Positions 33,826 through 45,704 of a stretch of 64,000 bases of DNA are shown one piece after another. Numbering within the stretch: the first letter of the stretch is position 1; the number at the start of each line of letters is the position of its first letter. The notes beneath the pieces were generated by a model. The model did not search any database, was not told the origin of the DNA, and worked only from the letters and a program-made list of their open reading frames with translations. Both the position numbers and the translations under genes were made by a program. Source of the DNA: Rhizomys pruinosus (Eukaryota > Chordata > Mammalia > Rodentia > Spalacidae); the NCBI GenBank assembly GCA_009823505.1, contig VZQC01006699.1, forward strand, positions 1,593,527 to 1,657,526. The letters are read 5' to 3'.

Positions 33826-34280
33826 ACACAATTTAAAAAAAAAAACTGTCCTATTCTCTTTCTTGCATTTATCCTACTTGGAAGGATTAGAGCCACCATT
33901 TTGAATTTTTTTCCCCAATCTTTCTGGAACTCCTTATGGGCATATATTATTGGCCTTCTCAGTTTCTACATTGTGCTAGAGTCAGTTCATTTTTCCCCAT
34001 TATTATTTCTTTTCAGCCTTTGGGTTGAATGATCTCTTATCAGTCTTCATGTTTGTTAATGCATGCTTTTTCCAGGTGAGCCATTCTAGTGATTTTATGC
34101 TTTTAAATGTTAATATTTCCTTTTAGTTCTTTTTTTATAACTTCCCTCTCTTTGTATTTTTATTTGACATTGGTTTCTGATATTAGCTCCCTTTTCCCTT
34201 TATTATGGTTCCTTTATTCAGTTCTTTCAACATAGAATGACTTCTTTTACATCCATTTAATTTAGCATTTGGTTACTCTT

Positions 34281-34525
34281 TTTTTTATTAATTTTATTTA
34301 TTTATGTATGTGTATGAATGTACTGTCTGCATGCAGGTTTGTGCACCCGTGTCGTGCAATGCCGCGGAGGTCAGAAGCGGGCCTCGGATTCCCCTGGAAC
34401 TGGAGTTCTCCTGGAATTGGAGCTTCAGACGGTTCTCAGCCGCCATGTGGGTGCTGGGGATCGAACCCGGGTCCTCTGTAAGAGCGGTCGGCACTCTTAA
34501 CCGCTAGGCCATCTCTCCAGCCCCC
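34281..34525 (-). mobile_element. Young antisense B2 with 17-bp duplication
   Basis: Perfect 16-bp target-site duplication gcatttggttactctt (34265-34280, 34526-34541). Inverted relative to the B2 at 33432, with about 590 bp between them. Confidence 0.96.
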
Positions 34526-34901
34526 GCATTTGGTTACTCTTAAGGGGAACTGATGTTTCTGCTCTTTCTTTGTGGTGTGTGAAGCTCATTTTATGATTCT
34601 AGGCATAACATTATACACTACTCATTAGAAACCTAAAAGCAACATTTTATGTTACAGCTGATATTGATCATGATATTAAATTAGAAATCCTAAGTAACTG
34701 AGTTATTGCTGTCTTGTTTCACAGTACAGTATATCAAAGGATACAGAAAAACAATCTTCCTTTTATGAAATAAACATTTACTATATAACATGTGCAATCA
34801 TAATACTGAATTTCCAGAAAATAAGCCCTGTGCACATGCAACTTAAAATTTGCAGTCCAGTTTTTAAGAGTTAATGAACTTAATTTATCCTGTTTTTCTA
34901 G

Positions 34902-35030
34902 CCTAATTCTGGTGAGCTGGATCCTCTATATGTCGTAGAAGTACTCCTGCGCTGTAGCAAGGAAAGCTTGAAGAATTCAGCCACTGAGGCAGCAAAACCA
35001 GCAAAGCCGGATGAGAAAGGAGAGATGCAG
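34902..35030 (+). CDS. Mtrex: Mtrex exon 15: KOW domain with flexible Ala/Lys loop
   Basis: Codes for 43 codons, about residues 685-727: PNSGELDPLYVVEVLLRCSK, then a low-complexity charged loop SATEAAKPAKPDEKGEMQ. The loop is characteristic of vertebrate MTR4 KOW domains and probably disordered. Acceptor tttttctag at 34901, donor CAG|gtttgt at 35031. The following intron is 10.6 kb. Confidence 0.96.
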
Positions 35031-35789
35031 GTTTGTATTTTCCTTTTATCCATAGATTTCAAATCTTTCATTTACTATTATCACTGTTAATGTGATTATA
35101 ATGAAGTTACTATCATCATTTCTAAATTAGAAGTGTCAAGGGTATTTTAGCATTATTAAAGTGATGTAAACTGTCAGTGAGCTAAGTTTTACTCTTTTAA
35201 AAGTCTTTAATCATTTGTTTGAATGTATTAATGGGAAGAGACACTAGATCTTCAAATAATTACATTAACAATGCATGGTGATATGCAAGGCATTAAGTAG
35301 CAGAGTAGAAACCTAGATGTCACTAGGCAGTCTTCTTGATTAAGGCGTCGAGAGTCAGGAATAGGAGGCAACTAGAGTTGTAAAGACACAGAGTCGAGGT
35401 AGCTCTACTGAGAGACAGCTCTAGAAAACTGAGTTTCCTGAGAGTCCAGTTGAATATCAGTCACTTATCATGGATAGTTTTTCTTTTATCAGATTACAAC
35501 CAGGTAAATAATGACAGACAAAAACTGAAGAGTATTTAGTAATTTAAATTTCGCAGAAAGCTAGATTTTTAGCAGAATGGTTTTCATTATCATTTGTAAC
35601 TGAAATGATGTTAACTTCCATGGTAATTGTATTACTCAAGATTTCTTAAAGTCATTTAATTTGTCCCTGTTTCCAATTAAAGGTAACATTTGAGGAAAAG
35701 TAATGAAACAAAATTTAAAAATAATGTAAAGAACATTTGTCTTTGTTACATGAAAAATACTCATCTATATTGTGTAGGGTTTTTGTTGT

Positions 35790-35885
35790 TCTTATTTTTT
35801 CCCAGTACTGGGTCTTGATCCCAAGGTCTTGTGCATGCTCCATGCTAGGTAGGCCTCTACCTCTGAGCTACAACCCCCTGCATTA
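35790..35885 (-). mobile_element. Antisense ID-like SINE
   Basis: actgggtcttgatcccaagg, tcttgtgcatgctccatgct and ctctgagctacaacccc are the ID head in antisense. Confidence 0.7.
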
Positions 35886-36544
35886 ACTTGAATATCTTCT
35901 ATTTTGATATTAGTATAAGTAAAATAATTACCGATACAATCTTGCAAAGATTCCAAATAGATGTGCGATTTGGCATCATGTAGTATTTTCTTGCGTTTAA
36001 AACATTGCTTTAAGTATATGACTTATTACCCATGTCTTTTAGGAAATGTTTGTTACAATAAGTTTGGTTTCTACCAAGTATAATGTACCACTGCTTATTT
36101 GGATCAGACTATCATTACTGGATGTGGTGGTGTCAGAGTTGAAAGAAAATTTAATATTAAAATTCTGAATACTACTAACTTTTGATCTCTGTTCTTCATT
36201 CTTCTACTTTGTTCTCTAGAATTCCACCGTGAAAACAAAATTTTACCCTTTTCCTGCCATTTATATTACCTCTTGACTACCTAACTATAAAAGAGACTAA
36301 AATTCCCAGGTTAGCACATACTCAATATAGCCAAAGGACTTTTGAAGCTGCAAGTGCTTGAAATAGCACGTGTGTGGCATTCATCTAGGGAATTTTGCTT
36401 TCTCATGACAGATGCTGGTAGTAAATCATGTCTCTTTTTCGCACCTAAAGTAGAACTCACTTACATAATTCATGGGGGAACTAATTCATGGGGGAACATT
36501 TCAGGTGAAGCCTGTTTGCTGTCTTGTCTTTTCTAGGCCCTAGT

Positions 36545-36690
36545 TTTTGGTTTGGTTTGGTTTTTTGAGAAGGTATTCCTGTAATCCCAACTGCCTGGAA
36601 CTCTATGTAGATGAGGCTGGCCTTACCTCACTGAGTTCTACTGCCTCTTCCTCCCAAGTGCTAGGACCAAAGGCATGTAGCCCAGCCTAA
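36545..36690 (-). mobile_element. Antisense B1, diverged
   Basis: gtagatgaggctggccttac, ctgcctcttcctcccaagtg and aggcatgtagcccagcc. Confidence 0.8.
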
Positions 36691-37072
36691 GGCCCTAGTG
36701 CTACTAGGCCTACTCGTTTTACTTGATATCAGAAGCTTTGTAGACCTGAGGTTCAATTCAATAAAAAATGTTTTCAGGGAAGCCTTCACTAAACCTTCTA
36801 CAGAGTATGGAGCTTTTCTTTGTTCCTAACATTACTCTTAGAATTCCATTTATTTCACTGTATAATGTGCTGGCATGGAGGGATAGAAGGAGGCTGAAGC
36901 AGGTGGAAGTGCAGATATTGGGATAGAAACAGAATGGCTGTGAACACTGAAGGTTGTAGTATTAGGGTTGAGACTGAATTTAATTATGTCTCCTAAAAGA
37001 GGGGTGTCCTGACTGACAAATATAAGGGAAAAGTCAAATTTGCCTTTTTTTAAAAATTTCATAACTAATTGT

Positions 37073-37478
37073 GCTGGATAGCTTTAGTGTCAACTTGACA
37101 CACCTGGGTTGAGGGAGCCTCAATTGGGGAATTGGCTCCATTGGACTGGCCTGTGGCCACATCTGTGGAGTATTGTCTTGATTGTTGGGCAATGTGAGAG
37201 GACCCAGCCCACTATGTATGGTGCCACATCTGGGCAGGTTGTTGTGTACCGTATAAGAAGGCAGGCTGGGCATGGGCCAGGAGAGCAAGCCAGTGGGCAG
37301 CATTCCTCCATGGCCTGTGCTTCAGCTCCTGCCTCCATGTTCCTGCCCTGAGTTCCTACCTTGGGCTCCTTATGTGATGAACTGTGACCTAGGAGATGTG
37401 AGTCGAATAAACCCTTTCCTCCCCAAGTTGGTGTCTGTCAGAGTGTTTTGTCACAGCAATTGAAGAAACACTAGAACA
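37073..37478 (+). mobile_element. URR1-like rodent element, copy 1
   Basis: About 400 bp beginning gtgctggatagctttagtgt and ending near gaagaaacactagaacac, with an aataaaccctttcctcccc-type segment near the right end. Closely similar to 62888-63295 and more distantly to 49400-49765. The family name is from memory; it looks like the ubiquitous rodent repeat URR1 (a short DNA transposon). Short ORFs inside it are not genes. Confidence 0.65.
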
Positions 37479-37489
37479 CTAATATTTTT

Positions 37490-37706
37490 TTTTAATTTAT
37501 TATTTTATGTGTATGAATACTGTCTGCATGTAGGTAGGTGCACCCATGTATGCAGTGCTACGGAGGTCAGAAGAGAGTGTTGGATTCCTCTGGAACTGGA
37601 GTTAAAGATGGTTCTTAGCCGCCATGTGAGTGCTGAGAATCCATCCCGGGTCCTCTGCAAGAGCAGTAGTCTGTGCTCTTAACCACTGAGCCATCTCTCC
37701 AGCCCA
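37490..37706 (-). mobile_element. Antisense B2, intermediate age
   Basis: ttatgtgtatgaatactgtc, cggaggtcagaagagagtgt and gagccatctctccagccc; single core. Confidence 0.9.
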
Positions 37707-37877
37707 GATTTGCCATTTGTAAAAGAAACCATTGATAATAAGTTACATAGTCAAGACCAGTATAGTAATTCTAGGCTCCTTATTGTTTAATAGATCAGTG
37801 TGCTAGGAAATTAATTCTAGATCGCTATTGCTTAACAGTTCCTCAGAGTTGGTAATAACTGCCAGTTTAAACTACAT

Positions 37878-38035
37878 TATGCCGGACATGGTGCCACATG
37901 CCTTTAATCCTAGTACTTGGGAGGCAGAGGCAGGTGGATCTCTGTGACTTCAAGGCCAGCCTGGTCTACAGAGGGAGCTCCAGGATAGCTGGGACTAAAG
38001 GGAGACCCTGTCTCAAAAATACCAACTAAAATAAA
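37878..38035 (+). mobile_element. Plus-strand B1
   Basis: gccggacatggtgccacatg, aggccagcctggtctacaga and accctgtctcaaaaa. It ends in the ggactaaagggagaccctg variant seen in several B1s here. Confidence 0.92.
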
Positions 38036-38344
38036 AGAAACTACATTATGTATACCTGTGGCATGTGTATATATATTTGTGTGTGGAGGGGTATGTTTGG
38101 ATGTAAGCATGGAGTCAAGGAGTCAGCATTGGTGTCTTCTCAATCACTCTCCCACATTGAAACAGTCTTTCACTGAACCTGAAGCTCACTAATCCAGCTA
38201 TGCTGACTAGCCAGCACTTTCCAGGGATCTCTGTTTCTACGTGTACAGCGCTGGGATTAGAGTCACATGTGACTGCACCAGCTTTTTATTTACATGGGTG
38301 CTAGGGATCAAATTCAGGTTCATGCTTAGCACAGCATACACCTC

Positions 38345-39474
38345 ACTTACCCATCTCCCAGGTCTGAAATAGAATGTAATAGGAAATTTAGAAATCGGAT
38401 TTTTCCCTATTCCCCTGGAATTTACTTTTGGTTCTGCTTGATGTAGTTGTTTGTTCATAGCCTCTCTGAGCTAATTCTTTTCTTGTTTCTTTGTTGTAAT
38501 TGTGTGGCCAGTGAAATCTGCTTTGTTAGTTTAATAATTAGGTCATAAATGTGCCAACATCTCCTCAGAGCCCACCACCATTCAGATCTCTGGTCTTTGG
38601 TTATAGCCTTAGCACTGAGCCAGGCAGTAACATTGCCTTCCTCTATGTGCAGTCTCTTGATCAGATTGAAAGGAGAGCTTAGCAACTTTTCAGGTTTTTC
38701 TAGAACATGGGCATAGTCCTATGCATTGTACTTTCTAACTCAGAAACAAATGTGAGCTTTTCCAATCCCCTTGATACCTTATTCTCTAGCTTTCTTATAT
38801 TTTGATTAGCTATTTGTTTGCCCTAACCTCCATCATCCACCTTCTCAGACAGCAATGATGTTAAACAGTGGCCTCCTATTGTTTTGGACAAATGCTCATG
38901 TGGAAAGGTTGTTAGCACAAGCTCTTAAGGTCAGATAAAGACAGCCTGTGGATATATTCTTCCACGAACAACCAGATAAGTGAAGTAGCAGTGGAAATGG
39001 GCCTTTGAAGTAGTCCCATTCCTATTCTGACCAGACTGGTTTTCCCTGCTTTGCATTCTGTTGATTTTCAAACTACTAAGGAACCAGAAAACAAAGAAGA
39101 GAGTTAACACAGAGAGCTTGTTCTTAGCAAAAGCCAGCTGTTTTCCTTGGGTAATAATATTCCCTTTTAAGCTTTTGTAATATTTCTAGAATTCTAAAGA
39201 AGTTGATTTTGCCAGGGCTTACCAAAAAGATGACTTTTTATTCATTTAGTACATAAGTTATCTTAGCAAATTAAATTAAATTATCTTAGAAGATTAAGGG
39301 ACAAATATAGAGGGTTTTTTTTTTTCCAATTAGCTTAAATGTATTACCATTTTTATTAAAACCTTTTAACCAATGTTGTTTAATATAGACATTTTTACTT
39401 TTACTAACTAAAATACCATATAATATGTAGACAAAGTTTGGGCAAATTGGATACTTGTTAAACTCACATCAATT
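38345..39474. other. Intron, no clear repeat
   Basis: About 1.1 kb of ordinary sequence. Decayed SINE-like blocks lie just before it (about 38115-38340), but nothing in this stretch can be named. Confidence 0.45.
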
Positions 39475-39490
39475 AAATATACATTAATCG

Positions 39491-39751
39491 GGCTGGAGAG
39501 ATAGCCTAGCGGTTAAGAGCACCGACGCTCTTGCAGAGGACCCGGGTTCGATCCCCAGCACCCACATGGCGGCTAAGAACCGTCTGTAACTCCAATTCCA
39601 GGAGAACTCCAGTTCCAGGGGAATCCGAGACCCTCTTCTGACCTCCGCGGCATTGCACGACACGGGTGCACAGACCTGCATGCAGACAGTACATTCATAC
39701 ACCTACAAAAATAAATAAATAAATAATTTAAAAAAAAATAAATAAATAAAT
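39491..39751 (+). mobile_element. Young plus-strand B2 with 17-bp duplication
   Basis: Target-site duplication aaatatacattaatcg (39475-39490, 39752-39767). A box variant tagcctagcgg and intact B box ggttcgatccc; AAATAA-rich tail. Confidence 0.96.
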
Positions 39752-40284
39752 AAATATACATTAATCGAATATAGACCCATGTCCCACTTCCAAACCCTCC
39801 CACCCAACCAGATTCACCGTTTCAGTTAGTTCTTTGATGCAGTCTTTTCTGTTGTTGGTAAAAAAAATATAGAGGGTTTTTTAATTTTGTTTTTGTCTTT
39901 AGTTCTAAAATTTAATCAGTTGCTCTGTTGTTAAATAACTGCTTTGATTTGATAAAATTCAATTGGTTAAAAAAAAAATCTTGTGCCAGACCTTATAGTG
40001 GGAACCTGCAGAGATGCCAAGGTAGTAGGGGGAGCATGTGCTCAGGCCCTGCCTGGCTCAGAGAGAATTCAAGAGTAGCTTGGGTAATACAGTGGACCCT
40101 ATCTCAGAGAAAACAAAAGAAAAATGGGTTGGAGCTGTAATTCAATGCTTAGCAGGTGTGAGGTTTGAATTCTAATCCCTAACACCTCTGAACACCTCCC
40201 CCCCCCAAAAAAGTTTTGAGTCAAAAAATTTAAAAACACCCAATATTTTTACTAGTGGTCTAGATTTAAAGAAAGTATATTGCT

Positions 40285-40511
40285 GGGGCTGGAGAGATGG
40301 CCTAGCGGTTGAGAGTGCCTACTGCTCTTGCAGAGGACCCGGGTTCGATCCCCAGCACCCACGTGGTGGCTGAAAACCATTTTTAACTCCAGTTCCAGGG
40401 GAATCCGACGCCCTCTTCTCACCTCCGCAGCATCGCACGACACAAGTGCACAAACCTACATGCAGACAGTACATTCATACACATATGAAAATAAATAAAA
40501 AATTTTAAAAA
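40285..40511 (+). mobile_element. Young plus-strand B2 without the 17-bp duplication
   Basis: Target-site duplication aagaaagtatattgct-like on both sides. Single aactccagttccaggggaat core. A box tggcctagcgg and B box ggttcgatccc intact, so the shorter form has also been active recently. Confidence 0.94.
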
Positions 40512-40934
40512 AGAAAGTATATTGCTTGAAATTTATTTAGAATGTATTGATATAAAACTCATTGGCATATACTGTCTATTCTATCATTTGCTTAGTGAGG
40601 AGGAAATTGATTCATGGCAAGATCAAGTATGTATAAGAACAAAAATACCTCCTATTATTGGTATCCTAGCAGATTCCTGATAATGACCCACATAATTATT
40701 TAGATTTGTATAGATTAGTGGCTGAATGATGAAAAACATGAATTTCCTTATAAACAGATGTAGAGTTAGAAAGTTAAGAATAGTTTGTGAGTGCTGGGAC
40801 TAAAGGCATGTCACCACACTGGACTTAAATGTTATACTTTTAAATCATGTTAAGTTCAGAGGTCTATGGATTTGTGGTAACTATTCATTTGACTTTTAAA
40901 TATTTAATGTCTCATTTAGAAAACTTTTCAGATA

Positions 40935-41095
40935 CATTTTTATTTTTAATTATATGTACATGTATGCCTTTGTGGAGGTATGTGCATGAGTGGACTTGCC
41001 CACAGAGGACATTGTATAAGCTAGAGTTACAAGTGTTATAAGTGCTGCCTGACATGGCTCCTCTGCAACAGGACCCTGAGATCTCTCGAAAACCT
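40935..41095 (-). mobile_element. Decayed antisense B2/B3-like SINE
   Basis: attatatgtacatgtatgcc, agtggacttgcccacagagg and gctcctctgcaacagg; heavily diverged. Confidence 0.5.
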
Positions 41096-41607
41096 TCCTA
41101 TTTCTAAATCAAGAAATCTTAGGATCCCCTTTCTCTGAATTTAAGGATGCCTACAGTAAAGTTGCTTTTCCTGTCATTAATGTGAGAGTAGTTGGCTAAT
41201 TGTTGGGTAGAGTGTGTTATAGGAATAAGCCTTAAGATTGATCATTTCTCTCTTTTGAATCAGACCTTTAGTTTTATTCTGTATTGAAGGAAATTCTCTC
41301 ATATCTGCATGTACATGAAGCATATTCTTGCTTTCTATACCCCAAAGACTTTTTAATTTTCCTACCATTTTAGAGATGTACACATACCTTAGTACAGAAA
41401 AATCGTGCACTTGTTCCAACAGCTGTTGGCTCATGGTAGATCATTGTTAATTTTCCGTGTACCGAGTCTTCTCTTTTAGCCAGCCAGTGCATCGAGAATT
41501 TGCACATAAGTCACATCTTGTGATTGAGGGCCCGTTGCAGCTCACAGAATGTCATCTCGAATTAAACAGCTTAAGGATGTAGCTGCTAATAAAAATATGT
41601 AATCATA

Positions 41608-41760
41608 TGCCGGGCATGGTGCACACGTCTTTAATCCTAGCACTTGGGAGGATCTCTGTGAGTTTGAGGCCAGCCTGGTCTACAGAGCGAGCTCCAGGAT
41701 AGCTGGGACTAAAGGGAGACCCTGTCTCAAAAATACAAAAAAANAAAAATTAAAGAAAAA
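41608..41760 (+). mobile_element. Plus-strand B1 ending at an N in its poly-A tail
   Basis: gccgggcatggtgcacacgt, aggccagcctggtctacaga and accctgtctcaaaaa. The single N at 41744 lies in the A-rich tail. Confidence 0.9.
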
Positions 41761-41888
41761 TAGATTAACACCTGAGGTCAATTCAATTTAAAGTGAAACT
41801 ATAAACATCCAATACTTTCAAGAAAGACAAAATAATGTGAATTTATCCTCAATATGTGGTTTCTAGATTTATTAGAAAACAGTTTTTA

Positions 41889-41896
<8 letters not shown>

Positions 41897-41931
<35 letters not shown>
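41897..41931. repeat. Poly-A tract followed by (TA)n
   Basis: About 32 A's, then tatatatata to 41943. Confidence 0.85.
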
Positions 41932-41933
<2 letters not shown>

Positions 41934-42237
41934 ATATATATATAATCATAAAAATTAAAATACTGAAAAATAAACGTAAAATGTAGGAGGTGTGATCATA
42001 TTAGAAAAGTCACTGCTGGGCAACTACCAAAATAGTAATTGATTGAGGCAAAAGTTGTTCATGTTGCTAAAACTACAGTTGAGGATTTGATAAAGAGTAT
42101 TTACAAACTTTGATTCTAAATATAAAGGGAAAAAATGTTACTTTACCACAGAAAATCCTAGTACACATCACCTTTAAACATAAAAGTTAATGTCATCAGT
42201 ATTAACCAATGGACTATAAAGATCAAAATATGATTTC

Positions 42238-42455
42238 TGGGGGCTGCAGAGCTAGCTCAGTAGTTAGGGGCACTGGGTATTCTTGCAGAAGACTCGGGTT
42301 CAGTTCCTAACACCCACATGGCAGCTGACTACTATTCATAGCTCCAACGCCACGAGATCTGATGCCCTCTTCTGACCTCCATGGGCATTACATACACCTG
42401 GTGCACTTAAATCCAGGCACAATACTCATACACACAAAATATAATTTTAAAAATA
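42238..42455 (+). mobile_element. Plus-strand B2, older
   Basis: gggggctgcagagctagctc, gcagaagactcgggttcagt and ctgatgccctcttctgacct-type blocks with an aaataa tail. Confidence 0.82.
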
Positions 42456-42517
42456 ACCTGATTTCTGCCAAAAATGCACACCTATCTGATTTAACAAACC
42501 TAAGTAACCATTTTTTT

Positions 42518-42568
42518 GCATCTCTTAAGAGCTAAGATCTTAAAAATTACTCGGATCTTAAGAGATGC
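42518..42568. repeat. Short inverted repeat
   Basis: Arms gcatctcttaaga (42518-42530) and tcttaagagatgc (42556-42568) are perfect complements, 13 bp each with a 25-base loop. Confidence 0.8.
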
Positions 42569-42609
42569 AGAAAGATGAAAAAACTGTTTTAGATTAAAAG
42601 ACAATAAGG

Positions 42610-42730
42610 GCATAGAATGTGACCTCTAGGACTTATAATCCCACCATTTAGGAAACCAAGGCAGAAGGATTACCACAACTTTGAGGCCAGTTTGCTGTAG
42701 AGTAAGACTCTGTCTCAAAAAATGATAAAA
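42610..42730 (+). mobile_element. Decayed B1-like SINE
   Basis: ggacttataatcccaccatt, ttgaggccagtttgctgtag and gactctgtctcaaaaa. Confidence 0.6.
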
Positions 42731-43275
42731 TAAGAAAGGGAACAAGCAAATACCATAGTTAAGTCGGTGCATGGTCATAGTTTAGATTCATGGAGTGGGT
42801 CATGGAGGAACCAGAAGGATGATAAAGAAAGATTCAGATTTGGGATAATGCAGATAAAATTGGAATGTGAACTATAATTAACTGACGTCATACCAGCAAT
42901 AAATTTTTCCTTTTAATACTTTGCAGTGGCGATAAGGAGAGAAAGTAATACATGATAAAGCAATTGAAAAAAATATAGTGAATCTTAATTTAATTATCTG
43001 GGAGTCCTGTATCTTACCTATGCAAGTTTTCTGTAAATGTGAAGTTACATGAAAATGCTAATGCCATAAGAGAGCAAAAATCTCCAGAGTGTTCTTAAAG
43101 TAGGTTCAAGAGATACATTAAATGTTAATGACCTGTGGTTGGACCCTAGATCCAAAAGCGAAGTAGTAGTACGAATGAAGTAGGACTAGTTCATAAAGGT
43201 TACTGTTCAGTATCTTGAGGAGAAGAAAAATGAGTGTAGACTATATATTAGGTGATATATTTCTTTTAAATTTTT

Positions 43276-43525
43276 TTTAATTTTTTTATTAATTTTATTT
43301 ATTTCTGTATGTGTATGAATGTACTGTCTGCATGCAAGTCTGTGCACCCGTGTCGTGCAACGCCGCGGAGTTCAGAAGAGGGTCTCGGATTCCCCTGGAA
43401 CTGGAGTTCTCCTGGAATTGGAGCTTCAGACGGTTCTCAGCCGCCATGTGGGTGCTGGGGATCGAACCCGGGTCCTCTGTAAGAGCGGTCGGCGCTCTTA
43501 ACCACTAGGCCATCTCTCCAGACCA
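43276..43525 (-). mobile_element. Young antisense B2 with 17-bp duplication
   Basis: Target-site duplication tcttttaaattttt (43262-43275, 43526-43539). Nearly identical in body to the copy at 4588. Confidence 0.95.
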
Positions 43526-43928
43526 TCTTTTAAATTTTTAAGATTTTATTGTGACTGTGCAAGAGAATATCCTTGTTTTTAAGTTACATGCTCCTAAAAC
43601 ATATTTTCTGAGGAAATGAAGTGACATATTATGTGCACCTTAATTTCAAGTGATTCAAAAATGGAGTAAAGGAAAAAGAAAGGAAGAAAGAGGTAACATT
43701 CCTCCCCGCACTTCCAACAGTTAGGAAAATGTAATTGAGAAAATGTTGAAGAAATGACTATAGTTTGTAGAATTCTTCAGTTGTTTTCCAGTAGAAGTTT
43801 AGCTGAGACCATTGCTGTGCTGAAAATACTAATGTTTTAAAAGATAGAGAAATAGAGAAAATGTCAGATTTTTAAAAGTGGGGATTTTGTCATCTGAACT
43901 TCTGGCTCTATAAAAATAAAGATCTAGA

Positions 43929-44345
43929 GCCCGGTATGGTGGCGCATGCCTTTAATCCTAGCACTTGGGAGGCAGAGGCAGGTGGATCTTTGTGAGTTCA
44001 AGACCAACCTGGTCTACATAGCGAGTTCCAGGACATCCGGATCTACAGGGAGACCCTGTCTCAAAAAGAGCCCCCCCCCAAAAAAAAATATGGAGTTAGG
44101 GAGACAGCTTAGTTGGTAAATGACTGTTGGTAAATTACTTGCTGTGTAAACATGAGACCTGAGTTCATTCTCCACACAGAGCCCACACAGAGGAATCTGG
44201 CATCTGTTGAGTTGGTAATCCCAGAGCTGAGGAGATGAAGCCCTAGTTTCAAAAATAAAAGTGGGTGGCTCCTGAGGAGGTTGACCTGTAGTTTCCATAT
44301 GCATGCATACATGCATCTACATGAACATACACCTAAAATAAGAGA
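43929..44345 (+). mobile_element. B1 (43929-44090) followed by B4/ID-B1-like element (44092-44345)
   Basis: The B1 reads ccggtatggtggcgcatgcc ... accctgtctcaaaaa with a C run in the tail. The next element begins gagacagcttagttggtaaa and carries gttggtaatcccagagctga, a tRNA-head plus B1-like composite. Confidence 0.75.
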
Positions 44346-44689
44346 TCTGGAAACAGTCTATATATACCAGCCTAGGACAGTACTTGTCCTTTTTTAAACA
44401 ATGAATGCCCTCTCTGTTTTTAAATCTCTTTACATTGCTTATTAACATGGTATAAGACTTTTCCATCTTTTCTGTAACATTTGAATATATGACCTCTTGT
44501 ATACAGATTTGTTGATATTTGTTGGATATTAACTCAGTTACTTGTAAAAAAAAGTAGATGTATTTTTTAAATGTAGATGTATTTTATATATGTATTCTAT
44601 ACACTGAACTATTTTATACATAATAATTTAATAAGTAGACCTAATTTTATCCCCGCTTTATTATATTTATTTATTTATTATTATTTTTT

Positions 44690-44830
44690 GTCTTTTTGAG
44701 ACAGGGTTTCCCTGTAGACCCAGCCTCCCTGGAACTCACTGTGTAGACCAGGCTGGCCTTGAAGTCACAGAGATCTGCCTGCGTCTGCCTCCCAATCTCT
44801 GGGATTAAAGATGTAGGCCACCATGCCTGG
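44690..44830 (-). mobile_element. Antisense B1
   Basis: gagacagggtttccctgtag, aggctggccttgaagtcaca and gccaccatgcctggc. Confidence 0.92.
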
Positions 44831-44834
44831 CTTT

Positions 44835-45593
44835 ATCCCCCATTTTATGAGGAAACTGAAACTTAGGAAAATTTACCTACCTTGTTCAAGGTTATACAGC
44901 TAACTGAAGATTGAACTCAAATACAGACAACATTCATACTAAAGCATTAAATGATATTTGTTGAATGAAGTACTATAATGTATTTGTCGTAAGACAGAAA
45001 TGATGCTTTCTTAGTGATGATTACTATAAAAGTGGATAAGTGCTGACAGACTAGGGGCTGTGAAATTCACTTCAAGTTTTTTGAGACCTTCTAGATTTGA
45101 TAATCAGTTGAGGAAGCAAAATTACATTGTCGATGGCTAAGGGCAGGCACACTTGACTGGAGAAAGCACGGAGGAAAGTTGCAGATGTGTTCTGGGGATG
45201 CGCTGTCATCTCTTCATCCAGTGCTTGGTGTTCTTTCTTGAGTTATCCGGCTGTGCTTCTTGGACCATTCATTTGCTTTGCCGATGCCTTCATGTTTTTA
45301 AAGATGCCAAGTAATGAGGACACAAACGTGATTAATTGTGGCGTCTGTGTGGAGATGAATCTTCTTTTTAATGTACCGTTGTATACCTGTTAAGATTTAA
45401 CTAGTTTTCACTTATTAGTCTCTATTACAATGTAAGCTTCAAAGGTGGGTAGCTGATCTACAATAATTATTTATACTTTGTGTTTCTGACAAACCGTAAA
45501 TGCAACTACCTTTAATGGACAGAAGTTTGGGAAATGACAAGAGTTTGAAAGTGCGTAATTTTAATTATAGTATTATGTAACCTTTTTTGGTAG
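44835..45593. other. Intron before exon 16, no recognised repeat
   Basis: Ordinary AT-rich sequence with no repeat that I can name. Confidence 0.5.
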
Positions 45594-45704
45594 GTTGTCC
45601 CAGTTTTGGTGCATCTCCTGTCTGCTATCAGCACTGTTAGACTTTACATTCCAAAAGATCTTCGGCCGGTAGACAACAGACAGAGTGTTTTAAAATCAAT
45701 ACAG
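45594..45704 (+). CDS. Mtrex: Mtrex exon 16: KOW domain
   Basis: Codes for 37 codons, about residues 728-764: VVPVLVHLLSAISTVRLYIP and then KDLRPVDNRQSVLKSIQ. LIS(A/T)ISxVRLYIPKDLR is a strongly conserved Mtr4 segment. Acceptor ttttggtag at 45593, donor CAG|gtttgt at 45705; both donors in this part of the gene share the weaker gtttgt. Confidence 0.96.

Noticed and set aside
37034..37351. Proline/leucine-rich ORFs also found at 62870-63169
   Set aside because: Both sets fall on copies of the same URR1-like repeat.
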